From NCBI GenBank assembly GCA_934317005.1, contig CAKREB010000007.1:96458-160457 (forward strand): a stretch of DNA of 64,000 nt. Direction: 5' to 3'. Source of the stretch: an uncultured Lachnospiraceae bacterium (GTDB taxonomy: Bacteria; Bacillota; Clostridia; Lachnospirales; Lachnospiraceae). Numbering within the stretch: position 1 is the first letter of the stretch; every line of letters starts with the position of its first letter. Positions 54,485-63,276 of the stretch are shown here, in pieces. The position numbers and the translations under genes are program-made. The notes beneath the pieces are model-generated. The model was not told where the DNA came from. It saw only the letters and a program-made list of their open reading frames with translations, and did no database searches.

Positions 54485-55867
54485 CTATTTTTTAGAAAGT
54501 ACTATTTTCTTTGATGGACGATACCATAATAAAGCGATTAAGATCAAAAGCGCTGTTACAGACAGACTGATCGGATACGCCAGCATGATTGTTTCAAATG
54601 TTCTGTGTGCCGGAAATGCCGTGGCAATCCAGATAAGCCTTACACCGCACACACCTACAATTGTCAGTACAGCCGGTGCCAAAGAAATTCCAAAGCCTCT
54701 TAGATATCCTGACATATTTTCATACAGCATGCTGAATGTATATGCCGTAAACACGATCAACAATCTGGTGTAACCAATATCGATTACCTCATGATTATCA
54801 TTAAATACAGCTAGAAGATTTTTCCCAAGCAAAAGTACCAGAACAATCATAACTGCTGTCGCAATGGCATCTTCCACAATACATAGGATAAGAACTTTTC
54901 GACATCTCTTTAATTGTCCCGCGCCAAAGTTCTGTCCCACAAAGGTTGTGCATGCCTGACTAAATGCGTTCAAAATATCATAGACACATATTTCTATGTT
55001 CAAGGCTGCGCTGGATGCTGCCATCACAATGGTTCCAAGACTGTTGATCGCAGACTGGATCACAATATTTGCTATTGCAAAAACTGCTGTCTGGATTCCT
55101 GCCGGAAGTCCGATTTTCATGATTCTTATAAAAATATCCCTGTCAAATCTCAAGCTTTTTGGTTCTATACGGACAACACTGTCGATCCGCATAAGTCTGA
55201 TAAATAGAATCACAGAGCTTACTGCATTTGCAATCACGGTTGCGATTGCCACACCATTGACTGTCATCTTCATCACGATGACAAAAAACAGATTCAATAA
55301 GACATTCAGCACTCCCGAAACTGCCAATGCCTGCAACGGGATCTTCGTCTGACCGATGCTCCTAAAGATAGCCGCTTCAAAGTTATAGAGTAAAATTACC
55401 GGCATCCCAAGCAGGTAAATCCGAATATACATCAGCGCATACGGAAACACTTCATGCGGCACCGAAAGCATCTGCAGCAATTTTCCAATAAACAGTTCGC
55501 CAACCACAGTCGTAAGCACACCTCCAACAATTGCCATGATCACAGAAGTATGTACCGCTTTATGTATATTTTTCTCATCTCTTCTTCCTATCGCATTTGC
55601 AATAACTACATTGGCGCCTAACGCAATTCCTATGAAGAAGTTTAAGATCAATCCAATAATAGGACTGTTTGCTCCTACTGCGGCAACGGATATGGTTTTT
55701 GCTTTCCCGGCAAAATTTCCCACAATCGCAAGATCGGAGGCGTTAAATAACTGCTCGAGTATTCCTGTTGCTGCAACCGGAACAGTATATCGTATAAGCT
55801 TATTCCATATAGATCCATACAACATGTCTGTTTGTATTTTATTCTTTTGTTCTACCATAGCTAACAA
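54485..55867 (-). CDS. MATE-family efflux transporter (second copy)
   Basis: About 460 residues with 12 hydrophobic segments in two halves. TM1 region YTVPVAATGILEQLFNASDL is typical MatE. It differs clearly from the other MATE protein at 10.8-12.1 kb, so this is not a recent duplicate. The start is TTG at 55867 (AAAGGA at 7 nt) or ATG at 55858. No MarR-type gene is attached. Substrate unknown. Confidence 0.88.
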   Translation of the reverse strand: MLAMVEQKNKIQTDMLYGSIWNKLIRYTVPVAATGILEQLFNASDLAIVGNFAGKAKTISVAAVGANSPIIGLILNFFIGIALGANVVIANAIGRRDEKNIHKAVHTSVIMAIVGGVLTTVVGELFIGKLLQMLSVPHEVFPYALMYIRIYLLGMPVILLYNFEAAIFRSIGQTKIPLQALAVSGVLNVLLNLFFVIVMKMTVNGVAIATVIANAVSSVILFIRLMRIDSVVRIEPKSLRFDRDIFIRIMKIGLPAGIQTAVFAIANIVIQSAINSLGTIVMAASSAALNIEICVYDILNAFSQACTTFVGQNFGAGQLKRCRKVLILCIVEDAIATAVMIVLVLLLGKNLLAVFNDNHEVIDIGYTRLLIVFTAYTFSMLYENMSGYLRGFGISLAPAVLTIVGVCGVRLIWIATAFPAHRTFETIMLAYPISLSVTALLILIALLWYRPSKKIVLSKK

Positions 55868-55901
55868 CCGCCATTCCTTTCTGTCATCCCGCTATACTAT
55901 A

Positions 55902-56408
55902 CTAATCGTCCATCTCATCTTCCCAGGCATCATACGCTTCCTCATATCCATAATCGTATGCTTCTTCGCTTTCCGTATCACCAAATTCGTCATATGCGTA
56001 ATCTTCTGCGTAGTCATCTGCATAATCTTCAGCATTGTCATAGTTATACATTTCGGAGTTGTAACTATTTTTGCCGTTTTTTCCTGTTGTGCTGCTGTTA
56101 TTATTATAATTTTTCGTGCTGCTCTCGGAATTGCCGCTACTATTATAGTTGCTTTCTGAACCGAAACTGTCCGTCGGTGTCGGTTGCGGACTATATGTCG
56201 AGCTTGTTGATGTTTCGTCCAATGAATCATAGCTTGACAGCTCATGCTGATAACAGTATTTGCTACCTTCTGCCCGATAATTATCACAGCCTGGCTTAAT
56301 ACAGGTTGGCTTATTAACTCTATATGCACCAATAATTATGCCAATGAGAAGCAAAAGTCCGGCTCCTCCCAAAATCACACTAACCAAGTTTGTTTTTGAA
56401 TGTTTCAT
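55902..56408 (-). CDS. Membrane-anchored Asp/Tyr-rich protein with short zinc-like motif
   Basis: 168 residues from ATG at 56408, with GGAAGGTGG upstream; the longer frame to 56540 overlaps the preceding gene. One membrane helix (about 8-29, VSVILGGAGLLLLIGIIIGA), then CIKPGCDNYRAEGSKYCYQH (C-x4-C-x8-C-x2-H, probably zinc), an S/T/N-rich linker and an acidic tail with repeated DDYAED-like units rich in D, E, Y. Last gene of a row of small genes. Function unknown. Confidence 0.7.
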   Translation of the reverse strand: MKHSKTNLVSVILGGAGLLLLIGIIIGAYRVNKPTCIKPGCDNYRAEGSKYCYQHELSSYDSLDETSTSSTYSPQPTPTDSFGSESNYNSSGNSESSTKNYNNNSSTTGKNGKNSYNSEMYNYDNAEDYADDYAEDYAYDEFGDTESEEAYDYGYEEAYDAWEDEMDD

Positions 56409-56409
56409 A

Positions 56410-56628
56410 TCAAACACCACCTTCCGAAAAAATCCAAAACTTTCCATCATGGTAACTATACTCAAGTGGAGTACATCTGACATAATCACCCGTTCCGGTT
56501 GCAAGTGCACATACATTATTTGTATTGATATAATTTTCAACAGCTTTCTTTAATTGATCTTGTGGCATACACTTCCGATCCTTTTTATTCCAATAATCCG
56601 CTGCCTTTTTAAATTGTTCCTGTGTCAT
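56410..56628 (-). pseudogene. Truncated pyridoxamine-phosphate-oxidase-family protein
   Basis: 72 residues from ATG at 56628 (MTQEQFKKAADYWNKKD), with GGGGGA upstream. It has CALATGTGDYVRCTPLEYSY and ends HDGKFWIFSEGGV followed by a stop, whereas relatives run on for about 80 more residues after SEGG. The flavin-binding fold is therefore incomplete. The next gene starts immediately after. It looks like a 3' deletion; a functional short form seems unlikely. Confidence 0.7.
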
Positions 56629-56657
56629 AATCTTTCCCCCTTTTGACACCCTGTTCT

Positions 56658-56852
56658 CTATTTGTAATCCTCAGACACGTCCATATATTCACGCCTTCCG
56701 GATATATAATCATCATATGCTAGTTCCGGATCTTTGCCTTTAAATACAGTGCAGAGTCCACACATATCACAGTCGGCAATGCATTTAAATGTTTCCTTGA
56801 TATATTTTCTTCTTCCCTCTTCTGTAGAATTTACTATCTTGGGTGCTCTCAT
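56658..56852 (-). CDS. Small Cys-rich protein B (C-x3-C-x2-C-x2-C)
   Basis: 64 residues with AGGAGAAACG before the ATG. A cluster CIADCDMCGLC is followed by YDDYISGRREYMDV. The same cysteine spacing and a similar YxxYIxGxxE segment occur in the next gene upstream, so the two are paralogues. Four cysteines suggest zinc or an Fe-S cluster. Function unknown. Confidence 0.7.
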   Translation of the reverse strand: MRAPKIVNSTEEGRRKYIKETFKCIADCDMCGLCTVFKGKDPELAYDDYISGRREYMDVSEDYK

Positions 56853-56860
56853 CGTTTCTC

Positions 56861-57085
56861 CTATCTTACCATACCGGAATTGCTTCTGTACTCCTCATTT
56901 AACTGGCGCAGTTCTTTTTCTCCATTGATATACGGCTCATAAAATGCATCTATTGAACCACCACCCAAATTTTCACAGCCATTGCAAAAATCACATGCTC
57001 CACCACATTGATTTAGTCCTTCCTGCACAATGCGGATTCGTTCTTCCTTTGTTGTATCTTTTATTAATAAACTTTTGATTTCCAT
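56861..57085 (-). CDS. Small Cys-rich protein A (C-x3-C-x2-C-x2-C)
   Basis: 74 residues (MEIKSLLIKDTTKEERIRIV). The cluster CGGACDFCNGC has exactly the same spacing as its downstream paralogue, followed by YEPYINGEKELRQLNEEYR. Similar short proteins occur in Lachnospiraceae, sometimes with doubtful names. First of a row of small genes spaced 2-29 nt. Function unknown; metal binding is inferred. Confidence 0.7.
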   Translation of the reverse strand: MEIKSLLIKDTTKEERIRIVQEGLNQCGGACDFCNGCENLGGGSIDAFYEPYINGEKELRQLNEEYRSNSGMVR

Positions 57086-57257
57086 GATAACACCATCCTT
57101 CCGTTAGACTAAACATATTTTAGCACATACTGAAAGCACTCTCAAATTTGGGATAATTTGCTGTCTCTGACAATTATTGCAGCTCTTTTCTCATCCATCA
57201 ACCCAGAAAAAAAGCCCGCTACCTTATTTGGTAATGAGCCTTTCGCATAACATACTA

Positions 57258-57677
57258 TTACAAAATATCATCCAAATGCTGATTACAATAGTCTTCAACC
57301 ATCTGAATAAATTCTTCTGCTACAGCAATCTGTTCTTCGACCTCTTCTACTGTTGCGATATAAAAATCATCATAATCACTTGCGTGTCGGATTTCCTCTA
57401 CACCTGCAATTTTTCTTCCCATCTCTCTTGGGAAAATCCCGGTCTTCACATATTCTTTATTAAAGTTTCCTATCGCATCTTTGTGACGCTTATATGCTAC
57501 ACCTCATAATCCATGAATAGCATTAATTGCATGGAATATAGCATAATATGCTCTATTATTGGCGCCCTTATACGAATCAGCATCTCTTAATATTCTTGCA
57601 GATTTCAAATGTTCTTTTGCTGTTTCAATACGATATAAAACCAAATCCCTTTGTGTTCCCACATTATTAGGCTGCAT
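57258..57677 (-). pseudogene. HEPN-domain protein with in-frame TGA
   Basis: The frame of 140 codons from ATG at 57677 is open except for TGA at codon 58 (57506-57504). Before it: NNRAYYAIFHAINAIHGL; after it: GVAYKRHKDAIGNFNKEYV and DYDDFYIATVEEVEEQIAVAEEF. This is a complete HEPN domain of the type paired with MNT antitoxins. A single base change probably produced the stop; a downstream ATG could give only the last 63 residues. It overlaps the MNT gene by 11 nt. Confidence 0.8.
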
Positions 57678-58005
57678 ATAGAATCACCCCATCTCTATTG
57701 ACATTAGTATAGAACGAATAATTCTCAACCCACTTCTGATAATGCTCTTCACTTTTAGCAATTGGCTTGATATCTATATCATAATCCATATTAAAATCAA
57801 ACGTCATATCTGAAAGCTGGTGTCTATATCCTTTAATATCCATATCTGATAAGTCCAACAAAATCATAACATCCACATCAGAATGCGAATTGTAATCGCC
57901 TCTGGCATAAGAACCATATAATATTATTTGGCGCAAATGTGAACCATATATTGCACGTACATTCGAAACATATTGCTGCATCAATCCCTGCATTGTTTGT
58001 GGCAT
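57667..58005 (-). CDS. MNT-type nucleotidyltransferase (HEPN/MNT antitoxin)
   Basis: 112 residues with the GSX10DXD signature of minimal nucleotidyltransferases: ILYGSYARGDYNSHSDVDVM, plus a later Asp region DIDIKPI. In HEPN/MNT modules the MNT protein modifies and inactivates the HEPN toxin. Its partner here is interrupted, so it may be an orphan. No further genes are in the unit. Confidence 0.85.
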   Translation of the reverse strand: MPQTMQGLMQQYVSNVRAIYGSHLRQIILYGSYARGDYNSHSDVDVMILLDLSDMDIKGYRHQLSDMTFDFNMDYDIDIKPIAKSEEHYQKWVENYSFYTNVNRDGVILYAA

Positions 58006-58125
58006 ATAAGCACCTCCGATCTTGTAATTATCTTATACTTAATTATATATTTATATACTATGATCTGCAAGAGAAAAATCATGCCCCTTTTCATTGTTGC
58101 AATAAATTTGCCACCTGCCTGATTC

Positions 58126-58536
58126 TTATATTACTATTCCATTACAATGGTCAATCTCATGCTGAATAATCTGTGCTGTCCATCCGGAATACTTTCCATG
58201 CTGCTTCTTAAAGCTCTGGTCAAAGTAATCAACTTCAATCTCCTGATATCTGGTGCATGGACGAACACCCTCCAGCGACAGGCAGCCTTCCTCCGTCTGA
58301 TACTCTCCGGTCTTCTTTGTAATCACCGGATTAATCATTGCAAACTGAAATGGTCCCGCTGCCACAACAATAATATTCTTCTTAACACCTATCATGTTCG
58401 CTGCCATACCTACACAATGATCAAGATTGGCTCGCAGTGTATCAAGCAAATCTGTTACCACCTGCTTATCCGCTTCTGTCGCATCCGCCGATTTCTGTGC
58501 AAGAAACAATATGTCTTTAACTATATTCTTTACCAT
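58126..58536 (-). CDS. Peptide-deformylase-like protein, motif I altered
   Basis: 136 residues from ATG at 58536, 9 nt after GGAGAGG. Motif II EGCLSLEG and motif III QHEIDHCNGI of peptide deformylases are intact, giving the Cys and two His metal ligands. Motif I normally GxGLAAxQ reads VGMAANM, so the conserved glutamine is missing. It belongs to a Firmicutes group of short PDF homologues, not the housekeeping enzyme. Activity on formyl-peptides is uncertain. Confidence 0.8.
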   Translation of the reverse strand: MVKNIVKDILFLAQKSADATEADKQVVTDLLDTLRANLDHCVGMAANMIGVKKNIIVVAAGPFQFAMINPVITKKTGEYQTEEGCLSLEGVRPCTRYQEIEVDYFDQSFKKQHGKYSGWTAQIIQHEIDHCNGIVI

Positions 58537-58588
58537 TAGTTTCATCCTCTCCAAACATCGCATTTGTTTTTTCCAGATCCATTCGTCT

Positions 58589-58699
58589 TTAATTGTAATT
58601 TACCATAGTCCGTACCTCAATACGATTTCCACTTGGATCATAAAATCTTACAGCTTCTTCTATATTATCTACAATAATCCCTACATTTTTTAATTTCAT
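58589..58699 (-). pseudogene. VOC/glyoxalase-family remnant with internal deletion
   Basis: 36 codons: the start MKLKNVGIIVDNIEEAVRFY is a standard VOC N-terminus and passes directly into DPSGNRIEVRT, the standard C-terminal end. About 80 residues between are missing in frame. Its ATG overlaps the DUF4186 stop by 4 nt, preserving operon layout. Not expected to fold. Confidence 0.7.
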
Positions 58700-59073
58700 G
58701 ATTCATCTTGCCTTTCTAATTCTCTGTTAATCCAAGTCATAATTACATCGACCAGATAATCCTGCTGTACCTCACTAAGTTCTCTGCCCGGCTGCATCTT
58801 ATGCCATTTCCTAATGCACTCTCTACAGCACGTAGCTGTAGCATGTTGCGCTATAAATACAGGATGTCCCCGCATAGGTGTCTGCCTGCCATCATTCGAA
58901 ATTACCGCCGGCGCCTCTCTCTTAGCTATAAATTCCTTTGCATGTTGCCTAATAGTATCCATTCCTTTTTCATTTATGTAATCTATGTCTTTCTGTTTCA
59001 GATGAAAACTACTGCGGAATTTGGAATTGCCTAATCTCTCAAACAACTGCTTATACCATTCTTCTTTTGTCAT
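58696..59073 (-). CDS. DUF4186 family protein
   Basis: 125 residues. KFRSSFHLKQKDIDYINEKG and the conserved QTPMRGHPVFIAQHATATCC plus CIRKWHKMQPGR are the family signature; the invariant H and C residues suggest a metal site or nuclease-like role, but no activity is known. It overlaps remnant genes on both sides (ATGA and TGATG), so it was part of a compact operon. Confidence 0.85.
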   Translation of the reverse strand: MTKEEWYKQLFERLGNSKFRSSFHLKQKDIDYINEKGMDTIRQHAKEFIAKREAPAVISNDGRQTPMRGHPVFIAQHATATCCRECIRKWHKMQPGRELSEVQQDYLVDVIMTWINRELERQDES

Positions 59074-59213
59074 CAGAATCTCACTACTTCCGGCTCATGT
59101 GTAAATGATGAGAAAGCATCCGTTGCAAAAGGTCTTACTCTTGGCTGATCGCCTTCGACTGTTGCTAAATAATATGTTTCTGCTTCTTTTAAAAATTTTT
59201 CTACTCTTTCCAT
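59073..59213 (-). pseudogene. Pyridoxamine-phosphate-oxidase-family remnant with internal deletion
   Basis: 46 codons from ATG at 59213. MERVEKFLKEAETYYLATVE and DQPRVRPF are the normal N-terminus of this family; it then jumps in frame to SSFTHEPEVVRF, a normal C-terminal end. About 80-90 residues are absent. The stop shares a base with the DUF4186 start. It is distinct from the other truncated family member at 56.4 kb. Confidence 0.65.
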
Positions 59214-59383
59214 GTATTTGTCCTCCTTCATATCCTGTTCTATTTATTTTTAAATAGCCAAAAACAAATATCACTGATTTAATTGATTGAATTATCTGTT
59301 TAAATTGATTAAATTTGACCATGTTAAACCGATTATTTTTAATATTTTACTTTTGAATATTGTTTTCGATACTCAATAATGAT

Positions 59384-60007
59384 CTACCCTCTTTTCAAAA
59401 TAATATTATACCATTTCTCGTCTTCCCGTCCCTGCCTTGCATCTCCTGTAAGCCACTGCTTTTCAATTGTCAGCGATGATATATTATTTAATAACACTGC
59501 AAATGATTCTTCTGTAAAATCTGTGAAATATCTTCCATTTCTCATTCCTTCAAAATCGCCATATTTAAAAGATGCATAAATGACGCCATTCTTCTTTAAA
59601 GCTCGTGACATCTTTTCAAAAACAGCTAAAAGCTCTGCTTTATTTAAATGTAAAATAGAGGCACATGCCCATATTCCATCATATTGTTCTCGCTCATTCA
59701 ATTCCTGAAATAACATGTGTCTGGCCTCAATTCCTGTATATGCCGATGCCAACCGACATAATTCTATTGAACCATCTATAGCCTCCACATGATATCCATG
59801 TTCCAGAAAATACTTGGTGTCACGTCCAGAACCACAACCAAAATCCAATATATCAGCTTCTTTTTGTAATAAATTCATAAACACATTTTGTGTATCTGAA
59901 AAGTCCACGTCTCGCGTTGATTCTATAAACGCAAAATAGTTTTTATTATAATAATCAATCGTCAATTGCCCGCTTACGCCTTGATTATTGTTTTTATTAA
60001 TCATCAT
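59384..60007 (-). CDS. Class I SAM-dependent methyltransferase
   Basis: 207 residues from ATG at 60007, with GAGG upstream. SAM motif I is DILDFGCGSGRDTKYFLEHG, followed by an acidic motif II (VEAIDGSIELCRLA). TehB- or UbiE-like small-molecule methyltransferases share this pattern; the substrate is unknown. It overlaps the helicase stop by 11 nt, so the two are co-translated and probably functionally linked. Confidence 0.88.
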   Translation of the reverse strand: MMINKNNNQGVSGQLTIDYYNKNYFAFIESTRDVDFSDTQNVFMNLLQKEADILDFGCGSGRDTKYFLEHGYHVEAIDGSIELCRLASAYTGIEARHMLFQELNEREQYDGIWACASILHLNKAELLAVFEKMSRALKKNGVIYASFKYGDFEGMRNGRYFTDFTEESFAVLLNNISSLTIEKQWLTGDARQGREDEKWYNIILKRG

Positions 60008-62501
60008 TGCCAACCTCGTTTTCTACTATACTATTCCTATATCTACGCTGATAGTAATCCATAATCCTATACTCTACCGCATCTTTCATATGATAAATAA
60101 ATGCATTATTATCTATTACCTTGCTCAATTTATCACTTAATGATAATACTGTTCCTTCTTTTTGAACAAAGAAACCTACCCCTGATTTCAATAAATATTT
60201 TACTGGCATCTGAATAATTTTCTTTATGTGTTCTTTATTTGAAATATTTTTATATTTCTCATATGTCATTCCATCCTGTAAATCTTTCCAGTTTGTTCCT
60301 GTCTCAAAAAATTCTTTCCAGCTCATTAAAAGTTGTTCTTCCGTCACGCTTTTTCGAATCCTTCCATGATTATAGAAAGCCATCAAAACTGGCATCTTAT
60401 AGACCTTTGACATGTTTGTTGTCTCAATATAATTTATAAATTCTCTGCCAATTCCATGGTATAGTATCCTTTCGTCCTCTGATAGAAACTCATATCTTTT
60501 AAGATACTCTAAATAGTTCTTTAATGGGTTATCCTTAGCATGTCCTATCATTAATTCATAAATCTGGTCATCTGCATATGTAAAAAAATCAATTCTTGTA
60601 GGCACTTTATCAAGTAAATCCTTTACTCTTAGAAATTCGTTGTTAATTCTTTCTTTTATTTTAAGACCTTTGCTATCCATCTCTGTAAAAAGATCTATCA
60701 GCTTCATATCAAAATCTATCATACAGTCATCTGGAAAATCGGAGTGATCCGCTGGATTATATGGGACATTCTTTTTATTTGTGTTTCCTGTAAGCAAATA
60801 TCTCACACATCCGGCTTTTTCATAATTTCCGATAAAATCCAACACGTTAAGATATTCCTTACCTCTGCTTTTTCTAAGTCCACGTCCAAGCTGCTGTAAA
60901 AATACAACTGGTGACTCAGTAGGTCGTAAGAACATAACCATATCTATTGACGTGATATCTACACCTTCATTGAACATATCTACAGAAAAAATCACTTTTA
61001 TTTCACCGCTTTTTAACTTACCAATAGCTGCTTTTCTATCCTCAGAAAATTCTCCAGCTGAGTTGCTGTAAACAGCCACCGCGGGAATCCCACGATTACA
61101 AAACTCCCTAGCCATATCATTAGCATGAGCTCTTGAACAGCAGAAACCCAATGCTCTTTTTGAACCATATTTACAATAGTATTTATATATCAAATCATAT
61201 CTTTTAACATTTCCAATATAAGTCTCGTTTAGTTCCCTTTCATCATATCTTCCTTTGACCATATGCATCTTTGAATAATCGGTTGAATCAAATATACCAT
61301 AATAATGAAATGGAACAAGCATTCCCTTATTGATTGCATCTTTTAGTGTAATTTCATATGGTACATTATAGTCACAAATTTCATATATATTTTTACCATC
61401 CATGCGCTCCGGAGTTGCTGTAAGTCCAAGCATAAATTTAGGCTTAAAATATTCCACAATATTTCTGTACTGTTCATTAACCGCATGATGGAATTCGTCA
61501 ATAATCAAGTAGTCAAAATAATCTTCTTCAAAATATTGTTTATTCAGATATTCCTTCTTACCAAGCGTGTACACAGAAGCAAAAATAACCGCTTTATCAA
61601 TCTCTTTATCATTACTGTTAAAAAAGCCATAATCATCTGACTTACGTACATTACGAAAAGAATCTGCTGCCTGTTTTAATATTTCTTCCCGATGTGCTAC
61701 GAATAATACTCTTTTATATTTCCTTGAATCAAATGCTGCCAGATATGTTTTTCCAACTCCTGTAGCCGCTAGAATAAGAGCTTTGTTTGCTCCTTCAGCC
61801 CTCGTATTTTCCAATGCACACAAAGCTTCTATCTGTGCACCTCTCGGCTCAAAAATGCTGATAACCCCATTATCATCTTCTGAATCAAAAGCATCATACT
61901 TTTCAATATCTTTTGCAACAGCCGGTCTATGCCATTTTTTTGAATACCTTTTTAGCTCTTCATCATCTATTACTATCGAGTGACTTTCAAACAAATCCTC
62001 AAATGCCTGATAAAATTTATCATAATTTTTTTCATCTGTCTGACTGCTGAATCTATAATTCCACTCAACCCCGGAAGTTAGTGCACTCTTTGAAAGGTTT
62101 GAAGAACCTATGTATATTTCACTATGATTCTTATAATGAAATATATAAGATTTAGGATGAAACGATCTTCCCGGCTCGTTATAAAAGCGCAAATCCACTC
62201 TTTTCCCCAGTTTATTTTTTATAAGATACAATGCTGATGGCTGAGTAATTCCAAGATAATTTCCTGTCAATATTCGTATTTTAGCACCACGGTTCAATGC
62301 ATTTTCAAGCTCATTGATAAGCATTTTTACACCAGACTCCATCAAAAATGACACTATTATATCCACACTGTCAGCCTTTTTTAAGCTGTTTATAAGCTGA
62401 TAATATAAGTACATTCTTTTATCGCTTCCACCTGTCATTACATCTGTGGAATACAAATATTCTTTCTCTTCCATTTTCTTTGCAAAATTACACTCATTCA
62501 T
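59997..62501 (-). CDS. PLD-like domain plus SF2 DEAD/DEAH helicase
   Basis: 834 residues. An N-terminal phospholipase D-like domain (about 20-190) has an HxK pair in SFHPKSYIFHYK and IYIGSSNLSKSAL. Then SF2 helicase motifs: I LAATGVGKTYLAAF, II YLIIDEFHHAV, III LGLTATPERMDG, V FSVDMFNEGVDITSID, VI QQLGRGLRKSRG. A C-terminal domain of about 250 residues has no motif I know. This architecture occurs in mobile or defence-rich regions. The partner methyltransferase overlaps its end. A defence or DNA-repair role is inferred, not shown. Confidence 0.88.
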   Translation of the reverse strand: MNECNFAKKMEEKEYLYSTDVMTGGSDKRMYLYYQLINSLKKADSVDIIVSFLMESGVKMLINELENALNRGAKIRILTGNYLGITQPSALYLIKNKLGKRVDLRFYNEPGRSFHPKSYIFHYKNHSEIYIGSSNLSKSALTSGVEWNYRFSSQTDEKNYDKFYQAFEDLFESHSIVIDDEELKRYSKKWHRPAVAKDIEKYDAFDSEDDNGVISIFEPRGAQIEALCALENTRAEGANKALILAATGVGKTYLAAFDSRKYKRVLFVAHREEILKQAADSFRNVRKSDDYGFFNSNDKEIDKAVIFASVYTLGKKEYLNKQYFEEDYFDYLIIDEFHHAVNEQYRNIVEYFKPKFMLGLTATPERMDGKNIYEICDYNVPYEITLKDAINKGMLVPFHYYGIFDSTDYSKMHMVKGRYDERELNETYIGNVKRYDLIYKYYCKYGSKRALGFCCSRAHANDMAREFCNRGIPAVAVYSNSAGEFSEDRKAAIGKLKSGEIKVIFSVDMFNEGVDITSIDMVMFLRPTESPVVFLQQLGRGLRKSRGKEYLNVLDFIGNYEKAGCVRYLLTGNTNKKNVPYNPADHSDFPDDCMIDFDMKLIDLFTEMDSKGLKIKERINNEFLRVKDLLDKVPTRIDFFTYADDQIYELMIGHAKDNPLKNYLEYLKRYEFLSEDERILYHGIGREFINYIETTNMSKVYKMPVLMAFYNHGRIRKSVTEEQLLMSWKEFFETGTNWKDLQDGMTYEKYKNISNKEHIKKIIQMPVKYLLKSGVGFFVQKEGTVLSLSDKLSKVIDNNAFIYHMKDAVEYRIMDYYQRRYRNSIVENEVGNDD

Positions 62502-62527
62502 TTGCATTCTCCCTGTTTCCTGCTACA

Positions 62528-62638
62528 TTAAATTATACATTTTACTGTTAGGCTAATGCTATGTGTTTCATCCGTTCTTTCAAGCAGGATTTTCATAAGA
62601 TAAATCAGCTTCAATTTCTGATTTGATGATTTTGGCAT
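62528..62638 (-). pseudogene. N-terminal fragment of a WYL-family regulator
   Basis: 36 codons with GGAGG 7-8 nt before the ATG. MPKSSNQKLKLIYLMKILLE followed by RTDETHS resembles the start of WYL-domain transcriptional regulators; the winged-helix and WYL domains are absent. It probably once controlled neighbouring genes. Confidence 0.55.
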
Positions 62639-62661
62639 AAAAACACCTCCAAACTCCCTAA

Positions 62662-62714
62662 CAAAAATAAAAAACTTCTCTTATATGATACCATATATCA
62701 TCATATAAGAGAAG
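62662..62714 (-). terminator. Terminator after the 69-residue membrane protein
   Basis: CTTCTCTTATATGAT (62675-62689) and ATCATATAAGAGAAG (62700-62714) are perfect 15-bp arms; on the minus strand a T-rich tract follows (62674-62662). It lies between the membrane protein gene and the WYL fragment. Confidence 0.8.
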
Positions 62715-62769
62715 CTATATCGTTTTTGCAAGTCCTAATATTGGTACACCATTATCATTTCTGCCTCCA

Positions 62770-62979
62770 TTACTTTGAAGAACAACATACTGCAATTATA
62801 ATCAAAACAATAATAGCAATTATAAGAAGTGCCGGCTGTGTAAATAACCATAATATTACAAACAGAAGAACTAGAAAGCCAACTATTTTTCCTATAGCTG
62901 CAATCCCTGAATAATCTCCTCCACATGCTGCTATGATTGCAAATACTATGAACATTAAACTCAACGCTAAAATATGCAT
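62770..62979 (-). CDS. Small hydrophobic membrane protein, 69 residues
   Basis: Starts at ATG 62979 (MHILALSLMFIVFAIIAACG) after GGAGGTGG; the ATG at 62994 lies inside that site. Two or three membrane helices (1-18, 30-48, 50-66) and a CC pair near the C-terminus. It resembles cell-envelope small proteins of Clostridia; function unknown. Confidence 0.6.
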   Translation of the reverse strand: MHILALSLMFIVFAIIAACGGDYSGIAAIGKIVGFLVLLFVILWLFTQPALLIIAIIVLIIIAVCCSSK

Positions 62980-63100
62980 AACCGCCACCTCCATTAAAGT
63001 GAATACTTATGACTTAACTTATTTGCTTTTTCTTTATGTCTAATTTATAGCATTTAAGCTGTCCAATAATCATCCCTTGCACGCCGAATTTTTGTTCGTT

Positions 63101-63244
63101 TTACACACAAAAAAGGGACGCAGGATTTCTCCCAATGTCATTTATCCTCGCTCCTTTTGGCTCATGAGAATGAATCTTGGCTTTCTCCTTTGTGTGAATG
63201 ACCATAGGCTTATCATCCACCTTTTTTATCTTCAATGTTCTCAC
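63101..63244 (-). pseudogene. Truncated small protein of mobile-element type
   Basis: A 47-codon frame from GTG at 63244 (or TTG at 63235 after AAGGTGAG): LKIKKVDDKPMVIHTKEKAK and IHSHEPKGARI, then an unrelated short tail. I recall similar N-termini in proteins of conjugative elements of Lachnospiraceae, where they continue further. The relation is from memory and needs a search. Confidence 0.35.
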
Positions 63245-63276
63245 CTTCTTTCTACATCCATTACCCGAAAATGGGT

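Noticed and set aside
57504..57506. TGA in the HEPN gene as selenocysteine
   Set aside because: No hairpin of bacterial SECIS type directly after it, and the position is not a redox motif.
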